DNA of 64,000 bases from Euglena gracilis (taxonomy: Eukaryota > Euglenida > Euglenophyceae > Euglenales): the NCBI GenBank assembly GCA_039621445.1, contig CP154956.1, positions 68,875,649 to 68,939,648 of the forward strand, written 5' to 3'. The notes under the pieces are model-generated. The model saw only the letters and a program-made list of their open reading frames with translations, searched no databases and was not told the origin of the DNA. The stretch's first letter is position 1. Every line of letters begins with the position of its first letter. This document shows positions 20,451 to 34,379 of the stretch, one piece after another. A program made the position numbers and the translations under genes.

Positions 20451-21604
20451 AAAACCTATTTTGTCTGGGCCCGACGCCTGTCTTGATATTCATTCGACCG
20501 AACCGCCTGGACGGAAATATGGTCAAAAAAGTGGTTTGTGGCCCATTAACGGGCGCCTGAATGGAAATCGACTGACATAAACGGGCGCCTGAATGGAAAT
20601 CGACCGACATAAACGGGCGCCTGAATGGAAATCGACCGACATAAACGGGCGCCTGAATGGAAATCGATCGATATAAACGGGCGCCTGAATGGAAATCGAC
20701 TGACATAAACGGATTCCGATGTCTTGGAAATCGACCAACCTTTTGTTTCCTTTTTTGAATGCCTTTTTGTTCCGTTTTGGGACATTGTCAGTTTCAGCCT
20801 GAAACCCGTAAATGTCGACCAACCTTTTGCCTTTTTTTTTCGGAATGATTTTTTCTTTTTTCAATCTCTATATCAAGAACTGCGTCTTAAACGCAGACTC
20901 TGACCCGAGTCTGCGGTTCGAAACGCAGACTCAGGCCGAATAACAGACTGAGCGTTTCGAAACACAGACTCAGGCCAGAGTCTGCGTTTTTTTAGAAACA
21001 CAGATTTTGACCAAAGCCATGCTGCTATGAACACAGCCTTGGCCCAAAATCCGATGATGTCAATATAATTGCAATACAGGTGTCGAGCCCAGAAAATAGG
21101 TTTGACATTGCCAAATCACTCCTCACCCGAAAGCTTTTCTTTCAGATGACCAGTGATGACAACTGGTTCAGGACAAATTTGCCGAATGCTTTTTCTGAAG
21201 ATCCAGAAAATAATAATCTTAAATACCGTCCTTCCGTCTGTTCCATCCAAAGTTCAGCCAGTTGTGATCACCTGGCGACAAAATTTGGTTTTTTGTCTGA
21301 TCCATAACTCCTCCACAACCCCATAGGACCAAAAATGTCGAAAAAAAGGGAAATCCAAAATGTCCAAAAAGTCACTAAAAATTCCCAATCTGACCAGCAA
21401 CAGATTTCAATGGAATGGAAATCGGCTGACATAAACGGGCGCCTGAATGGAAATTGACTGACATAAACGGGCGCCTGAATGGAAATCGACCGACATAAAC
21501 GGGCGCCTGAATGGAAATCGACTGACATAAACAATTTCAGGCTGAAATCCGTTAATGTCAGTAGAAATTCAAGACAGGCGTCGGGCCCAGAAAATAGGTT
21601 TTAA
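20451..21604. mobile_element. Inverted-repeat element 'E' with 32-bp subterminal tandem arrays
   Basis: The ends are inverted copies of TAAAACCTATTTTCTGGGCC followed by CGACGCCTGTCTTGA. Arrays of a 32-bp unit, ATAAACGGGCGCCTGAATGG plus AAATCGACCGAC, lie at 20553-20715 (about five units) and 21412-21530 (about four). The 32-bp period makes shifting frames look like a repetitive protein, but the unit is not coding. The centre contains a CAGACTCAGGCC palindrome block (20875-21010) and no transposase, so it is non-autonomous. Confidence 0.7.
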
Positions 21605-21769
21605 AAAATTTCAGGTTTTTGAAGTGCAAAAAAACATGCTAAATGTCAAATTACAAAATCTACACATGCCCAGGGGTTTTTTTTTAGTCGTGGGCCCCCC
21701 GGGGGGGGAGGGGGGGGTAAGGTGGGTGGGTCCGGCCGGGTCTACCGCAAAAGTGGAATCCTAACTTTT

Positions 21770-22030
21770 TGGTTACCTTCGAGGAGGCTCCGTGGAGGCT
21801 CAAGGTAACCAGGCTCCGAGGAGGCTCTGCGGAGGCTCCTCGGAGCGGCTCCGTGCGGATTACTGGCCATGCTAGTTCTGGAGGTCGGGCCGACCTAGGT
21901 CGGGCCGACCTAGGTCGGGCCGACCTTTGGCCATGGCTTATCGACCTCTGGTGGTCGGGCCGACCAGGTCGGCCCGACCTCCAAAAATCCGCATTACCCC
22001 CCCCCCATTTTCAATTTTTAAGCCCCCCCC
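21770..22030. repeat. 'B' palindrome block followed by 'A' element copy 5
   Basis: GAGGAGGCTCCGTGGAGGCT units at 21778-21860 run straight into GTGCGGATTACTGGCCATGC. Three GGTCGGGCCGACC units follow, then ATCCGCATTACCCCCCCC. The 'A' end GGCTCCGTGCGG overlaps the 'B' vocabulary. Confidence 0.7.
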
Positions 22031-22164
22031 TCAAAATTTTGATTCACTTAATTCAATGTAAAATGCAAGGAAACCCATCAAAATGTCCCTAAAAACGTCG
22101 GAAAATGTCCCATATTGAAAAAAAGGGGGTGAAAGGCCAAATCAGTTCCATGGCCAACCCCAGA

Positions 22165-25100
22165 CCATAATCCCAACCCTAAATAAAACCCTTTTATCCG
22201 ACAGCACTTTTCAAGTCGACCTAACCCTATGCCTTTCATTAACAAAATAAACCCGTTTTATCCGCCAACCCCTTCTCGGGTGCAAGTCGACCTAACCCTA
22301 TCCCTTTCATTAACAAAATAAACCCCTTTTATCTGCCAACCCCTTCTCGGGTGCAAGTCGACCTAACCCTATCCCTTTTATTAACAAAATAAACCCCTTT
22401 TATCTGCCAACCCCTTCTCGGGTGCAAGCCGACCTAACCCTATCTCTTTCATTAACAAAATAAACCCCTTTTATCTGCCAACCCCTTCTCGGGTGCAAGT
22501 CGACCTAACCCTATCCCTTTCATTAACAAAATAAACCCCTTTTATCTGCCAACCCCTTCTCGGGTGCAAGTCGACCTAACCCTATCCCTTTTATTAACAA
22601 AATAAACCCCTTTTATCTGCCAACCCCTTTTATCTGCCAACCCCTTCTCGGGTGCAAGTCGACATAACCCTATCCCTTTCATTAACAAAATAAACCCCTT
22701 TTATTTGCCAACCCCTTCTCGGGTGCAAATCGACCTAACCCTATCCCTTTCATTAACAAAACAAACCCGTTTTATCCGCCAACCCCTTCTCGGGTGCAAG
22801 TCGACCTAACCCTATCCCTTTCATTAACAAAATAAACCCCTTTTATCTGCCAACCCCTTCTCGGGTGCAAGTCGACCTAACCCTATCCCTTTCATTAACA
22901 AAATAAACCCCTTTTATCTGCCAACCCCTTCTCGGGTGCAAGTCGACCTAACCCTATCTCTTTCATTAACAAAATAAACCCCTTTTATCTGCCAACCCCT
23001 TCTCGGGTGCAAGTCGACCTAACCCTATCCCTTTCATTAACAAAATAAACCCCTTTTATCTGCCAACCCCTTCTCGGGTGCAAGTCGACCTAACCCTATC
23101 CCTTTCATTAACAAAATAAACCCCTTTTATCTGCCAACCCCTTTTATCTGCCAACCCCTTCTCGGGTGCAAGTCGACCTAACCCTATCCCTTTATAAACC
23201 CCTTTTATCTGCCAACCCCTTTTATCTGCCAACCCCTTCTCGGGTGCAAGTCGACCTAACCCTATCCCTTTTATTAACAAAATAAACCCCTTTTATCTGC
23301 CAACCCCTTTTATCTGCCAACCCCTTCTCGGGTGCAAGTCGACCTAACCCTATCCCTTTCATTAACAAAATAAACCCCTTTTATTTGCCAACCCCTTCTC
23401 GGGTGCAAGTCGACCTAACCCTATCCCTTTCATTAACAAAACAAACCCGTTTTATCCGCCAACCCCTTCTCGGGTGCAAGTCGACCTAACCCTATCCCTT
23501 TCATTAACAAAATAAACCCCTTTTATCTGCCAACCCCTTCTCGGGTGCAAGTCGACCTAACCCTATCCCTTTCATTAACAAAATAAACCCCTTTTATCTG
23601 CCAACCCCTTTTATCTGCCAACCCCTTCTCGGGTGCAAGTCGACCTAACCCTATCCCTTTCATTAACAAAATAAACCCCTTTTATTTGCCAACCCCTTCT
23701 CGGGTGCAAGTCGACCTAACCCTATCCCTTTCATTAACAAAATAAACCCCGTTTTATCTGCCAACCCCTTCTCGGGTGCAAGTCGACCTAACCCTATCCC
23801 TTTCATTAACAAAATAAACCCCTTTTATCTGCCAACCCCTTCTCGGGTGCAAGTCGACCTAACCCTATCCTTTCATTAACAAAATAAACCCCTTTTATCC
23901 GCCAACCCCTTCTCGGGTGCAAGTCGACCTAACCCTATCCCTTTCATTAACAAAATAAACCCCTTTTATCTGCCAACCCCTTCTCGGGTGCAAGCCGACC
24001 TAACCCTATCCCTTTCATTAACAAAATAAACCCCTTTTATCCGCCAACCTTTTATCTGCCAACCCCTTCTCGGGTGCAAGTCGACCTAACCCTATCCCTT
24101 TCATTAACAAAATAAACCCCTTTTATTTGCCAACCCCTTCTCGGGTGCAAGTCGACCTAACCCTATCCCTTTCATTAACAAAATAAACCCCTTTTATCTG
24201 CCAACCCCTTTTATCTGCCAACCCCTTCTCGGGTGCAAGTCGACCTAACCCTATCCCTTTCATTAACAAAATAAACCCCTTTTATCTGCCAACCCCTTTT
24301 ATCTGCCAACCCCTTCTCGGGTGCAAGTCGACCTAACCCTATCCCTTTTATTAACAAAATAAACCCCTTTTATCTGCCAACCCCTTTTATCTGCCAACCC
24401 CTTCTCGGGTGCAAGTCGACATAACCCTATCCCTTTCATTAACAAAATAAACCCCTTTTATTTGCCAACCCCCTTCTCGGGTGCAAGTCGACATAACCCT
24501 ATCCCTTTCATTAACAAAATAAACCCGTTTTAACCGCCAACCCCTTTTCGGGTGCAAGTCGACCTAACCCTATCCCTTTCATTAACAAAATAAACCCCTT
24601 TTATCTGCCAACCCCTTCTCGGGTGCAAGTCGACCTAACCCTATCCCTTTTATTAACAAAATAAACCCCTTTTATTTGCCAACCCCTTTTATCTGCCAAC
24701 CCCTTCTCGGGTGCAAGTCGACCTAACCCTATCCCTTTCATTAACAAAATAAACCCCTTTTATTTGCCAACCCCTTCTCGGGTGCAAGTCGACCTAACCC
24801 TATCCCTTTCATTAACAAAATAAACCCGTTTTATCTGCCAACCCCTTCTCGGGTGCAAGTCGACCTAACCCTATCCCTTTCATTAACAAAATAAACCCGT
24901 TTTATCCGCCAACCCCTTCTCGGGTGCAAGTCGACCTAACCCTATCCCTTTCATTAACAAAATAAACCCCGTTATCTGCCAACCCCTTCTCGGGTGCAAG
25001 CCGACCTAACCCTATCCCTTTCATTAACAAAATAAACCCCTTTTATCTGCCAACCTTTTATCTGCCAACCCCTTCTCGGGTGCAAGTCGACCTAACCCTA

Positions 25101-28100
25101 TCCCTTTCATTAACAAAATAAACCCCTTTTATTTGCCAACCCCTTCTCGGGTGCAAGTCGACCTAACCCTATCCCTTTCATTAACAAAATAAACCCCTTT
25201 TATCCGCCAACCCCTTCTCGGGTGCAAGTCGACCTAACCCTATCCCTTTCATTAACAAAATAAACCCCTTTTATCTGCCAACCCCTTCTCGGGTGCAAGT
25301 CGACCTAACCCTATCCCTTTCATTAACAAAATAAACCCCTTTTATCTGCCAACCTTTTATCTGCCAACCCCTTCTCGGGTGCAAGTCGACCTAACCCTAT
25401 CCCTTTCATTAACAAAATAAACCCCTTTTATTTGCCAACCCCTTCTCGGGTGCAAGTCGACCTAACCCTATCCCTTTCATTAACAAAATAAACCCCTTTT
25501 ATCCGCCAACCCCTTTTATCTGCCAACCCCTTCTCAGGTGCAAGCCGACCTAACCCTATCCCTTTCATTAACAAAATAAACCCCTTTTATCTGCCAACCT
25601 TTTATCTGCCAACCCCTTCTCGGGTGCAAGTCGACCTAACCCTATCCCTTTCATTAACAAAATAAACCCCTTTTATTTGCCAACCCCTTCTCGGGTGCAA
25701 ATCGACCTAACCCTATCCCTTTCATTAACAAAATAAACCCCTTTTATCTGCCAACCCCTTTTATCTGCCAACCCCTTCTCGGGTGCAAGTCGACCTAACC
25801 CTATCCCTTTTATTAACAAAATAAACCCGTTTTAACCGCCAACCCCTTTTCGGGTGCAAGTCGACCTAACCCTATCCCTTTCATTAACAAAATAAACCCC
25901 TTTTATCTGCCAACCCCTTTTCGGGTGCAAGTCGACCTAACCCTATCCCTTTCATTAACAAAATAAACCCCTTTTATTTGCCAACCCCTTCTCGGGTGCA
26001 AATCGACCTAACCCTATGCCTTTCATTAACAAAATAAACCCGTTTTATCTGCCAACCCCTTCTCGGGTGCAAGTCGACCTAACCCTATGCCTTTCATTAA
26101 CAAAATAAACCCGTTTTATCCGCCAACCCCTTCTCGGGTGCAAGTCGACCTAACCCTATCCCTTTCATTAACAAAATAAACCCCTTTTATCTGCCAACCC
26201 CTTCTCGGGTGCAAGCCGACCTAACCCTATCCCTTTCATTAACAAAATAAACCCCTTTTATCTGCCAACCTTTTATCTGCCAACCCCTTCTCGGGTGCAA
26301 GTCGACCTAACCCTATCCCTTTCATTAACAAAATAAACCCCTTTTATTTGCCAACCCCTTCTCGGGTGCAAGTCGACCTAACCCTATCCCTTTCATTAAC
26401 AAAATAAACCCCTTTTATCCGCCAACCCCTTTTATCTGCCAACCCCTTCTCAGGTGCAAGCCGACCTAACCCTATCCCTTTCATTAACAAAATAAACCCC
26501 TTTTATCTGCCAACCTTTTATCTGCCAACCCCTTCTCGGGTGCAAGTCGACCTAACCCTATCCCTTTCATTAACAAAATAAACCCCTTTTATCTGCCAAC
26601 CCCTTCTCGGGTGCAAATCGACCTAACCCTATCCCTTTCATTAACAAAATAAACCCCTTTTATCTGCCAACCCCTTTTATCTGCCAACCCCTTCTCGGGT
26701 GCAAGTCGACATAACCCTATCCCTTTCATTAACAAAATAAACCCGTTTTAACCGCCAACCCCTTTTCGGGTGCAAGTCGACCTAACCCTATCCCTTTCAT
26801 TAACAAAATAAACCCCTTTTATCTGCCAACCCCTTCTCGGGTGCAAGTCGACCTAACCCTATCCCTTTCATTAACAAAATAAACCCCTTTTATTTGCCAA
26901 CCCCTTTTATCTGCCAACCCCTTCTCGGGTGCAAGTCGACCTAACCCTATCCCTTTCATTAACAAAATAAACCCCTTTTATTTGCCAACCCCTTCTCGGG
27001 TGCAAGTCGACCTAACCCTATCCTTTCATTAACAAAATAAACCCCTTTTATCTGCCAACCCCTTCTCGGGTGCAAGTCGACCTAACCCTATCCCTTTCAT
27101 TAACAAAATAAACCCCTTTTATCCGCCAACCCCTTCTCGGGTGCAAGTCGACCTAACCCTATCCCTTTCATTAACAAAATAAACCCCTTTTATCTGCCAA
27201 CCCCTTCTCGGGTGCAAGTCGACCTAACCCTATCCCTTTCATTAACAAAATAAACCCCTTTTATCTGCCAACCTTTTATCTGCCAACCCCTTCTCGGGTG
27301 CAAGTCGACCTAACCCTATCCCTTTCATTAACAAAATAAACCCCTTTTATTTGCCAACCCCTTCTCGGGTGCAAGTCGACCTAACCCTATCCCTTTCATT
27401 AACAAAATAAACCCCTTTTATCCGCCAACCCCTTTTATCTGCCAACCCCTTCTCAGGTGCAAGCCGACCTAACCCTATCCCTTTCATTAACAAAATAAAC
27501 CCCTTTTATCTGCCAACCTTTTATCTGCCAACCCCTTCTCGGGTGCAAGTCGACCTAACCCTATCCCTTTCATTAACAAAATAAACCCCTTTTATTTGCC
27601 AACCCCTTCTCGGGTGCAAGTCGACCTAACCCTATCCCTTTCATTAACAAAATAAACCCCTTTTATCTGCCAACCCCTTTTATCTGCCAACCCCTTCTCG
27701 GGTGCAAGTCGACCTAACCCTATCCCTTTTATTAACAAAATAAACCCCTTTTATCTGCCAACCCCTTTTATCTGCCAACCCCTTCTCGGGTGCAAGTCGA
27801 CCTAACCCTATCCCTTTCATTAACAAAATAAACCCCTTTTATTTGCCAACCCCCTTCTCGGGTGCAAGTCGACATAACCCTATCCCTTTCATTAACAAAA
27901 TAAACCCGTTTTAACCGCCAACCCCTTCTCGGGTGCAAGTCGACCTAACCCTATCCCTTTCATTAACAAAATAAACCCCTTTTATCTGCCAACCCCTTTT
28001 CGGGTGCAAGTCGACCTAACCCTATCCCTTTTATTAACAAAATAAACCCGTTTTATTTGCCAACCCCTTTTATCTGCCAACCCCTTCTCGGGTGCAAGTC

Positions 28101-31100
28101 GACCTAACCCTATCCCTTTCATTAACAAAATAAACCCCTTTTATTTGCCAACCCCTTCTCGGGTGCAAATCGACCTAACCCTATCCCTTTCATTAACAAA
28201 ATAAACCCCTTTTATCTGCCAACCCCTTCTCGGGTGCAAGTCGACCTAACCCTATCCCTTTCATTAACAAAATAAACCCCTTTTATCCGCCAACCCCTTC
28301 TCGGGTGCAAGTCGACCTAACCCTATCCCTTTCATTAACAAAATAAACCCCTTTTATCTGCCAACCCCTTCTCGGGTGCAAGTCGACCTAACCCTATCCC
28401 TTTCATTAACAAAATAAACCCCTTTTATCTGCCAACCCCTTTTATCTGCCAACCCCTTCTCGGGTGCAAGTCGACCTAACCCTATCCCTTTCATTAACAA
28501 AATAAACCCCTTTTATTTGCCAACCCCTTCTCGGGTGCAAATCGACCTAACCCTATGCCTTTCATTAACAAAATAAACCCCTTTTATTTACCAACCCCTT
28601 CTCGGGTGCAAGTCGACCTAACCCTATCCCTTTTATTAACAAAATAAACCCCTTTTATCTGCCAACCCCTTTTATCTGCCAACCCCTTCTCGGGTGCAAG
28701 TCGACCTAACCCTATCCCTTTCATTAACAAAATAAACCCCTTTTATTTGCCAACCCCCTTCTCGGGTGCAAGTCGACCTAACCCTATCCCTTTCATTAAC
28801 AAAATAAACCCCTTTTATCTGCCAACCCCTTTTATCTGCCAACCCCTTCTCGGGTGCAAGTCGACCTAACCCTATCCCTTTCATTAACAAAATAAACCCC
28901 TTTTATTTGCCAACCCCTTCTCGGGTGCAAATCGACCTAACCCTATGCCTTTCATTAACAAAATAAACCCGTTTTATCTGCCAACCCCTTCTCGGGTGCA
29001 AGTCGACCTAACCCTATGCCTTTCATTAACAAAATAAACCCCTTTTATCCGCCAACCCCTTCTCGGGTGCAAATCGACCTAACCCTATCCCTTTCATTAA
29101 CAAAATAAACCCCTTTTATCTGCCAACCTTTTATCTGCCAACCCCTTCTCGGGTGCAAGCCGACCTAACCCTATCCCTTTCATTAACAAAATAAACCCCT
29201 TTTATCCGCCAACCCCTTTTATCTGCCAACCCCTTCTCAGGTGCAAGTCGACCTAACCCTATCCCTTTCATTAACAAAATAAACCCCTTTTATCTGCCAA
29301 CCTTTTATCTGCCAACCCCTTCTCGGGTGCAAGTCGACCTAACCCTATCCCTTTCATTAACAAAATAAACCCCTTTTATTTGCCAACCCCTTCTCGGGTG
29401 CAAGTCGACCTAACCCTATCCCTTTCATTAACAAAATAAACCCCTTTTATCTGCCAACCCCTTTTATCTGCCAACCCCTTCTCGGGTGCAAGTCGACCTA
29501 ACCCTATCCCTTTTACTAACAAAATAAACCCCTTTTATCTGCCAACCCCTTTTATCTGCCAACCCCTTCTCGGGTGCAAGTCGACCTAACCCTATCCCTT
29601 TCATTAACAAAATAAACCCCTTTTATTTGCCAAACCCTTCTTCGGGTTGCAAGTCGACCCTAGACCTAAATCCCTTTAAAAAAAAATTATATTCCGAATA
29701 ATTTAGTCCTCCGCCAACGCCCTTCTCGGGTGCAAGTCGACCTAACCCTATCCCTTTCATTAACAAAATAAACCCCTTTTATCTGCCAACCCCTTCTCGG
29801 GTGCAAGTCGACCTAACCCTATCCCTTTCATTAACAAAATAAACCCCTTTTATCTGCCAACCCCTTCTCGGGTGCAAGTCGACCTAACCCTATCCCTTTC
29901 ATTAACAAAATAAACCCCTTTTATCTGCCAACCCCTTCTCGGGTGCAAGTCGACCTAACCCTATCCCTTTCATTAACCATAAATAAACCCCTTTTATCTG
30001 CCAACCACCCCTTTTAGTCAAATATCATAGTAATCTTCCAACCCCTTACTCTGGGGTGCAAGTCGACCTAACCCTATCCCTTTCATTAACAAAATAAACC
30101 CCTTTTATCTGCCAACCCCTTTTATCTGCCAACCCCTTCTCGGGTGCAAGTCGACCTAACCCTATCCCTTTCATTAACAAAATAAACCCCTTTTATTTGC
30201 CAACCCCTTCTCGGGTGCAAGTCGACCTAACCCTATCCCTTTCATTAACAAAATAAACCCCTTTTAACCGCCAACCCCTTCTCGGGTGCAAGTCGACCTA
30301 ACCCTATCCCTTTCATTAACAAAATAAACCCCTTTTATCTGCCAACCCCTTTTCGGGTGCAAGTCGACCTAACCCTATCCTTTTCATTAACAAAATAAAC
30401 CCCTTTTATCTGCCAACCCCTTTTATCTGCCAACCCCTTCTCGGGTGCAAGTCGACCTAACCCTATCCCTTTCATTAACAAAATAAACCCCTTTTATTTG
30501 CCAACCCCTTCTCGGGTGCAAGTCGACCTAACCCTATCCCTTTCATTAACAAAATAAACCCGTTTTATCTGCCAACCCCTTCTCGGGTGCAAGTCGACCT
30601 AACCCTATCCCTTTCATTAACAAAATAAACCCCTTTTATCCGCCAACCCCTTCTCGGGTGCAAGTCGACCTAACCCTATCCCTTTCATTAACAAAATAAA
30701 CCCCTTTTATCTGCCAACCCCTTCTCGGGTGCAAGTCGACCTAACCCTATCCCTTTCATTAACAAATAAACCCCTTTTATCTGCCAACCCCTTTTATCTG
30801 CCAACCCCTTCTCGGGTGCAAGTCGACCTAACCCTATCCCTTTCATTAACAAAATAAACCCCTTTTATTTGCCAACCCCTTCTCGGGTGCAAGTCGACCT
30901 AACCCTATCCCTTTCATTAACAAAATAAACCCCTTTTATTTACCAACCCCTTCTCGGGTGCAAGTCGACCTAACCCTATCCCTTTCATTAACAAAATAAA
31001 CCCCTTTTATCTGCCAACCCCTTTTATCTGCCAACCCCTTCTCGGGTGCAAGTCGACCTAACCCTATCCCTTTCATTAACAAAATAAACCCCTTTTATTT

Positions 31101-33290
31101 GCCAACCCCTTCTCGGGTGCAAGTCGACCTAACCCTATCCCTTTCATTAACAAAATAAACCCCTTTTATCTGCCAACCCCTTTTATCTGCCAACCCCTTC
31201 TCGGGTGCAAGTCGACCTAACCCTATCCCTTTCATTAACAAAATAAACCCCTTTTATTTGCCAACCCCTTCTCGGGTGCAAGTCGACCTAACCCTATCCC
31301 TTTCATTAACAAAATAAACCCCTTTTATCTGCCAACCCCTTCTCGGGTGCAAGTCGACCTAACCCTATCCCTTTCATTAACAAAATAAACCCCTTTTATC
31401 TGCCAACCCCTTCTCGGGTGCAAGTCGACCTAACCCTATCCCTTTCATTAACAAAATAAACCCCTTTTATCTGCCAACCCCCTTCTCGGGTGCAAGTCGA
31501 CCTAACCCTATCCCTTTCATTAACAAAATAAACCCCTTTTATTCCGCCAACCCCTTTTATCTGCCAACCCCTTCTCGGGTGCAAGTCGACCTAACCCTAT
31601 CCCTTTCATTAACAAAATAAACCCCTTTTATCTGCCAACCCTTTTATCTGCCAACCCCTTCTCGGGTGCAAGTCGACCTAACCCTATCCCTTTCATTAAC
31701 AAAATAAACCCCTTTTATTTGCCAACCCCTTCTCGGGTGCAAGTCGACCTAACCCTATCCCTTTCATTAACAAAATAAACCCCTTTTATCTGCCAACCCC
31801 TTTTATCTGCCAACCCCTTCTCGGGTGCAAGTCGACCTAACCCTATCCCTTTCATTAACAAAATAAACCCCTTTTATCTGCCAACCCCTTTTATCTGCCA
31901 ACCCCTTCTCGGGTGCAAGTCGACCTAACCCTATCCCTTTCATTAACAAAATAAACCCCTTTATTATTCTGCCAACCCCCTTCTCGGGTGCAAGTCGACC
32001 TAACCCTATCCCTTTCATTAACAAAATAAACCCCTTTTATCTGCCAACCCCTTCTCGGGTGCAAGTCGACCTAACCCTATCCCTTTCATTAACAAAATAA
32101 ACCCCTTTTATCTGCCAACCCCTTCTCGGGTGCAAGTCGACCTAACCCTATCCCTTTCATTAACAAAATAAACCCCTTTTATCTGCCAACCCCTTTTATC
32201 TGCCAACCCCTTCTCGGGTGCAAGTCGACCTAACCCTATCCCTTTCATTAACAAAATAAACCCCTTTTATCTGCCAACCTTTTATCTGCCAACCCCTTCT
32301 CGGGTGCAAGTCGACCTAACCCTATCCCTTTCATTAACAAAATAAACCCCTTTTATTTGCCAACCCCTTCTCGGGTGCAAGTCGACCTAACCCTATCCCT
32401 TTCATTAACAAAATAAACCCCTTTTATCTGCCAACCCCTTTTATCTGCCAACCCCTTCTCGGGTGCAAGTCGACCTAACCCTATCCCTTTCATTAACAAA
32501 ATAAACCCCTTTTATCTGCCAACCCCTTTTATCTGCCCAACCCTTCTCGGGTGCAAGTCGACCTAACCCTATCCCTTTCATTAACAAAATAAACCAATTT
32601 TATCTGCCAACCCCTTTTTCTGCCAACCCCTTCTCGGGTGCAAGTCGACCTAACCCTATCCCTTTCATTAACAAAATAAACCCCTTTTATTTGCCAACCC
32701 CTTCTCGGGTGCAAGTCGACCTAACCCTATCCCTTTCATTAACAAAATAAACCCCTTTTTATCTGCCAACCCCTTCTCGGGTGCAAGTCGACCTAACCCT
32801 ATCCCTTTCATTAACAAAATAAACCCCTTTTATCTGCCAACCCCTTTTATCTGCCAACCCCTTCTCGGGTGCAAGTCGACCTAACCCTATCCCTTTCATT
32901 AACAAAATAAACCCCTTTTATCCGCCAACCCCTTTTCGGGTGCAAGTCGACCTAACCCTATCCCTTTCATTAACAAAATAAACCCCTTTTATCTGCCAAC
33001 CCCTTCTCGGGTGCAAGTCGACCTAACCCTATCCCTTTCATTAACAAAATAATCACCTTTTCTCTGCCCCCTCCTTCTCGGGTGCAAGTCGACCTAACCC
33101 TATCCCTTTCATTAACAAAATAATCCCCTTTTATCCGCCACCCCCTTCTCGGGTGCAAGTCGACCTAACCCTATCCCTTTCATTAACAAAATAAACCCCT
33201 TTTTATCTGCCAACCCCTTCTCGGGTGCAAGTCGACCTAACCCTATCCCTTTCATTAACAAAATAAACCCCTTTTTCCACCAACCTTCTT
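22165..33290. repeat. 71-bp satellite array with TAACCCTA motif (C-strand orientation)
   Basis: The monomer reads CCCCTTCTCGGGTGCAAGTC, GACCTAACCCTATCCCTTTC, ATTAACAAAATAAACCCCTT, TTATCTGCCAA: 71 bp. Many units carry an extra 17- or 15-bp partial copy of CCTTTTATCTGCCAA, giving 88- and 86-bp variants. By length the array holds about 150 units. Each unit has GTCGAC and a telomere-like CCTAACCCTA. Variants (CCGTTTTATCCGCC, CTATGCC, CGACATAACC) recur in the same order in stretches, suggesting higher-order amplification. Both array ends are degenerate. Minus-strand frames in it are artefacts. A centromeric, subtelomeric or heterochromatic role is possible but unproven. Confidence 0.97.
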
Positions 33291-33339
33291 TTTGGCAGTT
33301 TGCAAACCTTATCCTTAATTTCAAAAAAAAATTTTATGC

Positions 33340-33720
33340 AATAGTGGAGGTCGGGCCGACCTGGGTCGGCCCGACCTCTTAAATTTCAAAAAATTATGCC
33401 AAGTTGGTCGGGGCCTAGTCCCCTATTTCTTAACAAAATAACACCTACCTTTCTGCCGACCATGGTCGGCCAACCCACAGGTCGGTCGACCTATCGGCCC
33501 GACCACCAGAAGTATCATGGCCAATATTCCGCCCCCCCTCGGAGGCTAAGGTAACCAGGCACCCGGAGGCTCCAAGGTAACCAGGCTCCGCGGAGGCTCC
33601 AAGGTAACCAGGCTCCGCGGAGCCTCCTCGGAGCCTAAGGTAACCCTCCGCAGGCTCAAGGTAACCAGGCTCCGAGGAGGCTCCGCGGAGCCTCTCGGAG
33701 GCTAAGGTAACCTTTTTTGC
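33340..33720. repeat. 'A' element copy 6 and 'B' palindrome block
   Basis: GGTCGGGCCGACC units at 33345-33375 and 33455-33520 are followed by CTCCGCGGAGGCTCC/AAGGTAACC units to 33715. It begins immediately beside the satellite edge. Confidence 0.7.
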
Positions 33721-33754
33721 CAGGGCATGTTGTGAACATGGTAATAACTTTTGT

Positions 33755-34260
33755 TTTTTTTGTGTTATAAGAGAAACGTTATTCAATGTCAAACATCGAC
33801 TGCACTCAGTGACAGATCATGCTCTTAACAAACCTGTCAGAACCTGTCCATTTTCTGCCCTTTTGCATAGAGGATGCAAAAAAAAATTCACGTTCTGCCA
33901 GGTTCGGAAGCTGCCACTGGGCGCAGTCACCGTGTTTGACATTGAAGAAGTTTCTCTTTTTACACAGAAAAAAAAACAAATAAATAAACCCCTTCGGTGT
34001 ATGTTCCCAGCGGGATGACAATTTTACGTACAATTCTGGCCTCTGGATAATTTTGGTGTAATTCTGGCAGAATAAACCCATTTTCTTTTCGTTTTAAACT
34101 GTATGTTATCACTCAAAGTCCCTTCCGTTTGCCGCCCATTTGCACAGAGGGGAAAATAATTCACGGACTAACTCACGGACTAATTCACAGACTCACAGGT
34201 GTAACAAAAAATTACAGACTTCGGGAGGCACATAGAGCGTAAACGAAACGGAAAATGAAT
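33755..34260. repeat. Module 'V': foldback with GTGTTTGACATTGAAGAA arms
   Basis: An 85-bp left arm containing GTTATTCAATGTCAAAC, GACTGCACTCAGTGACAG and ACAAACCTGTCAGAACCTG pairs imperfectly with the right arm at 33898-33963. Downstream come TCTGGATAATTTTGGTGTA and ACTAACTCACGGACTAATTC, as at 4130-4480 in a different arrangement. Confidence 0.6.
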
Positions 34261-34379
34261 TTATTCAGCCAGGATTTTACCTGAATTATCCAGACCAGAA
34301 TTGTGCCTGAGCTTGTGATCCATTGGGATTTGCCGCAACTTTTAAGCCTGAATAAACCAGGTGAACGAACCGTCACGTG

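Noticed and set aside
20553-20715. A CRISPR-like array of 32-bp units
   Set aside because: The units are directly contiguous without unique spacers, the DNA is eukaryotic, and the same array sits symmetrically at the other end of a transposon.
20523-20864. Frames with repeated HSGARLCRSISIQAPVY peptides
   Set aside because: They are translations of the 32-bp subterminal tandem repeat in shifting frames, not a protein.
22165-33290. Minus-strand frames with repeated KGIGLGRLAPEKG / NERDRVRSTCTRE peptides
   Set aside because: They are translations of the 71-bp satellite. Because 71 is not a multiple of three, the frame shifts with each unit, so no repetitive protein is encoded.
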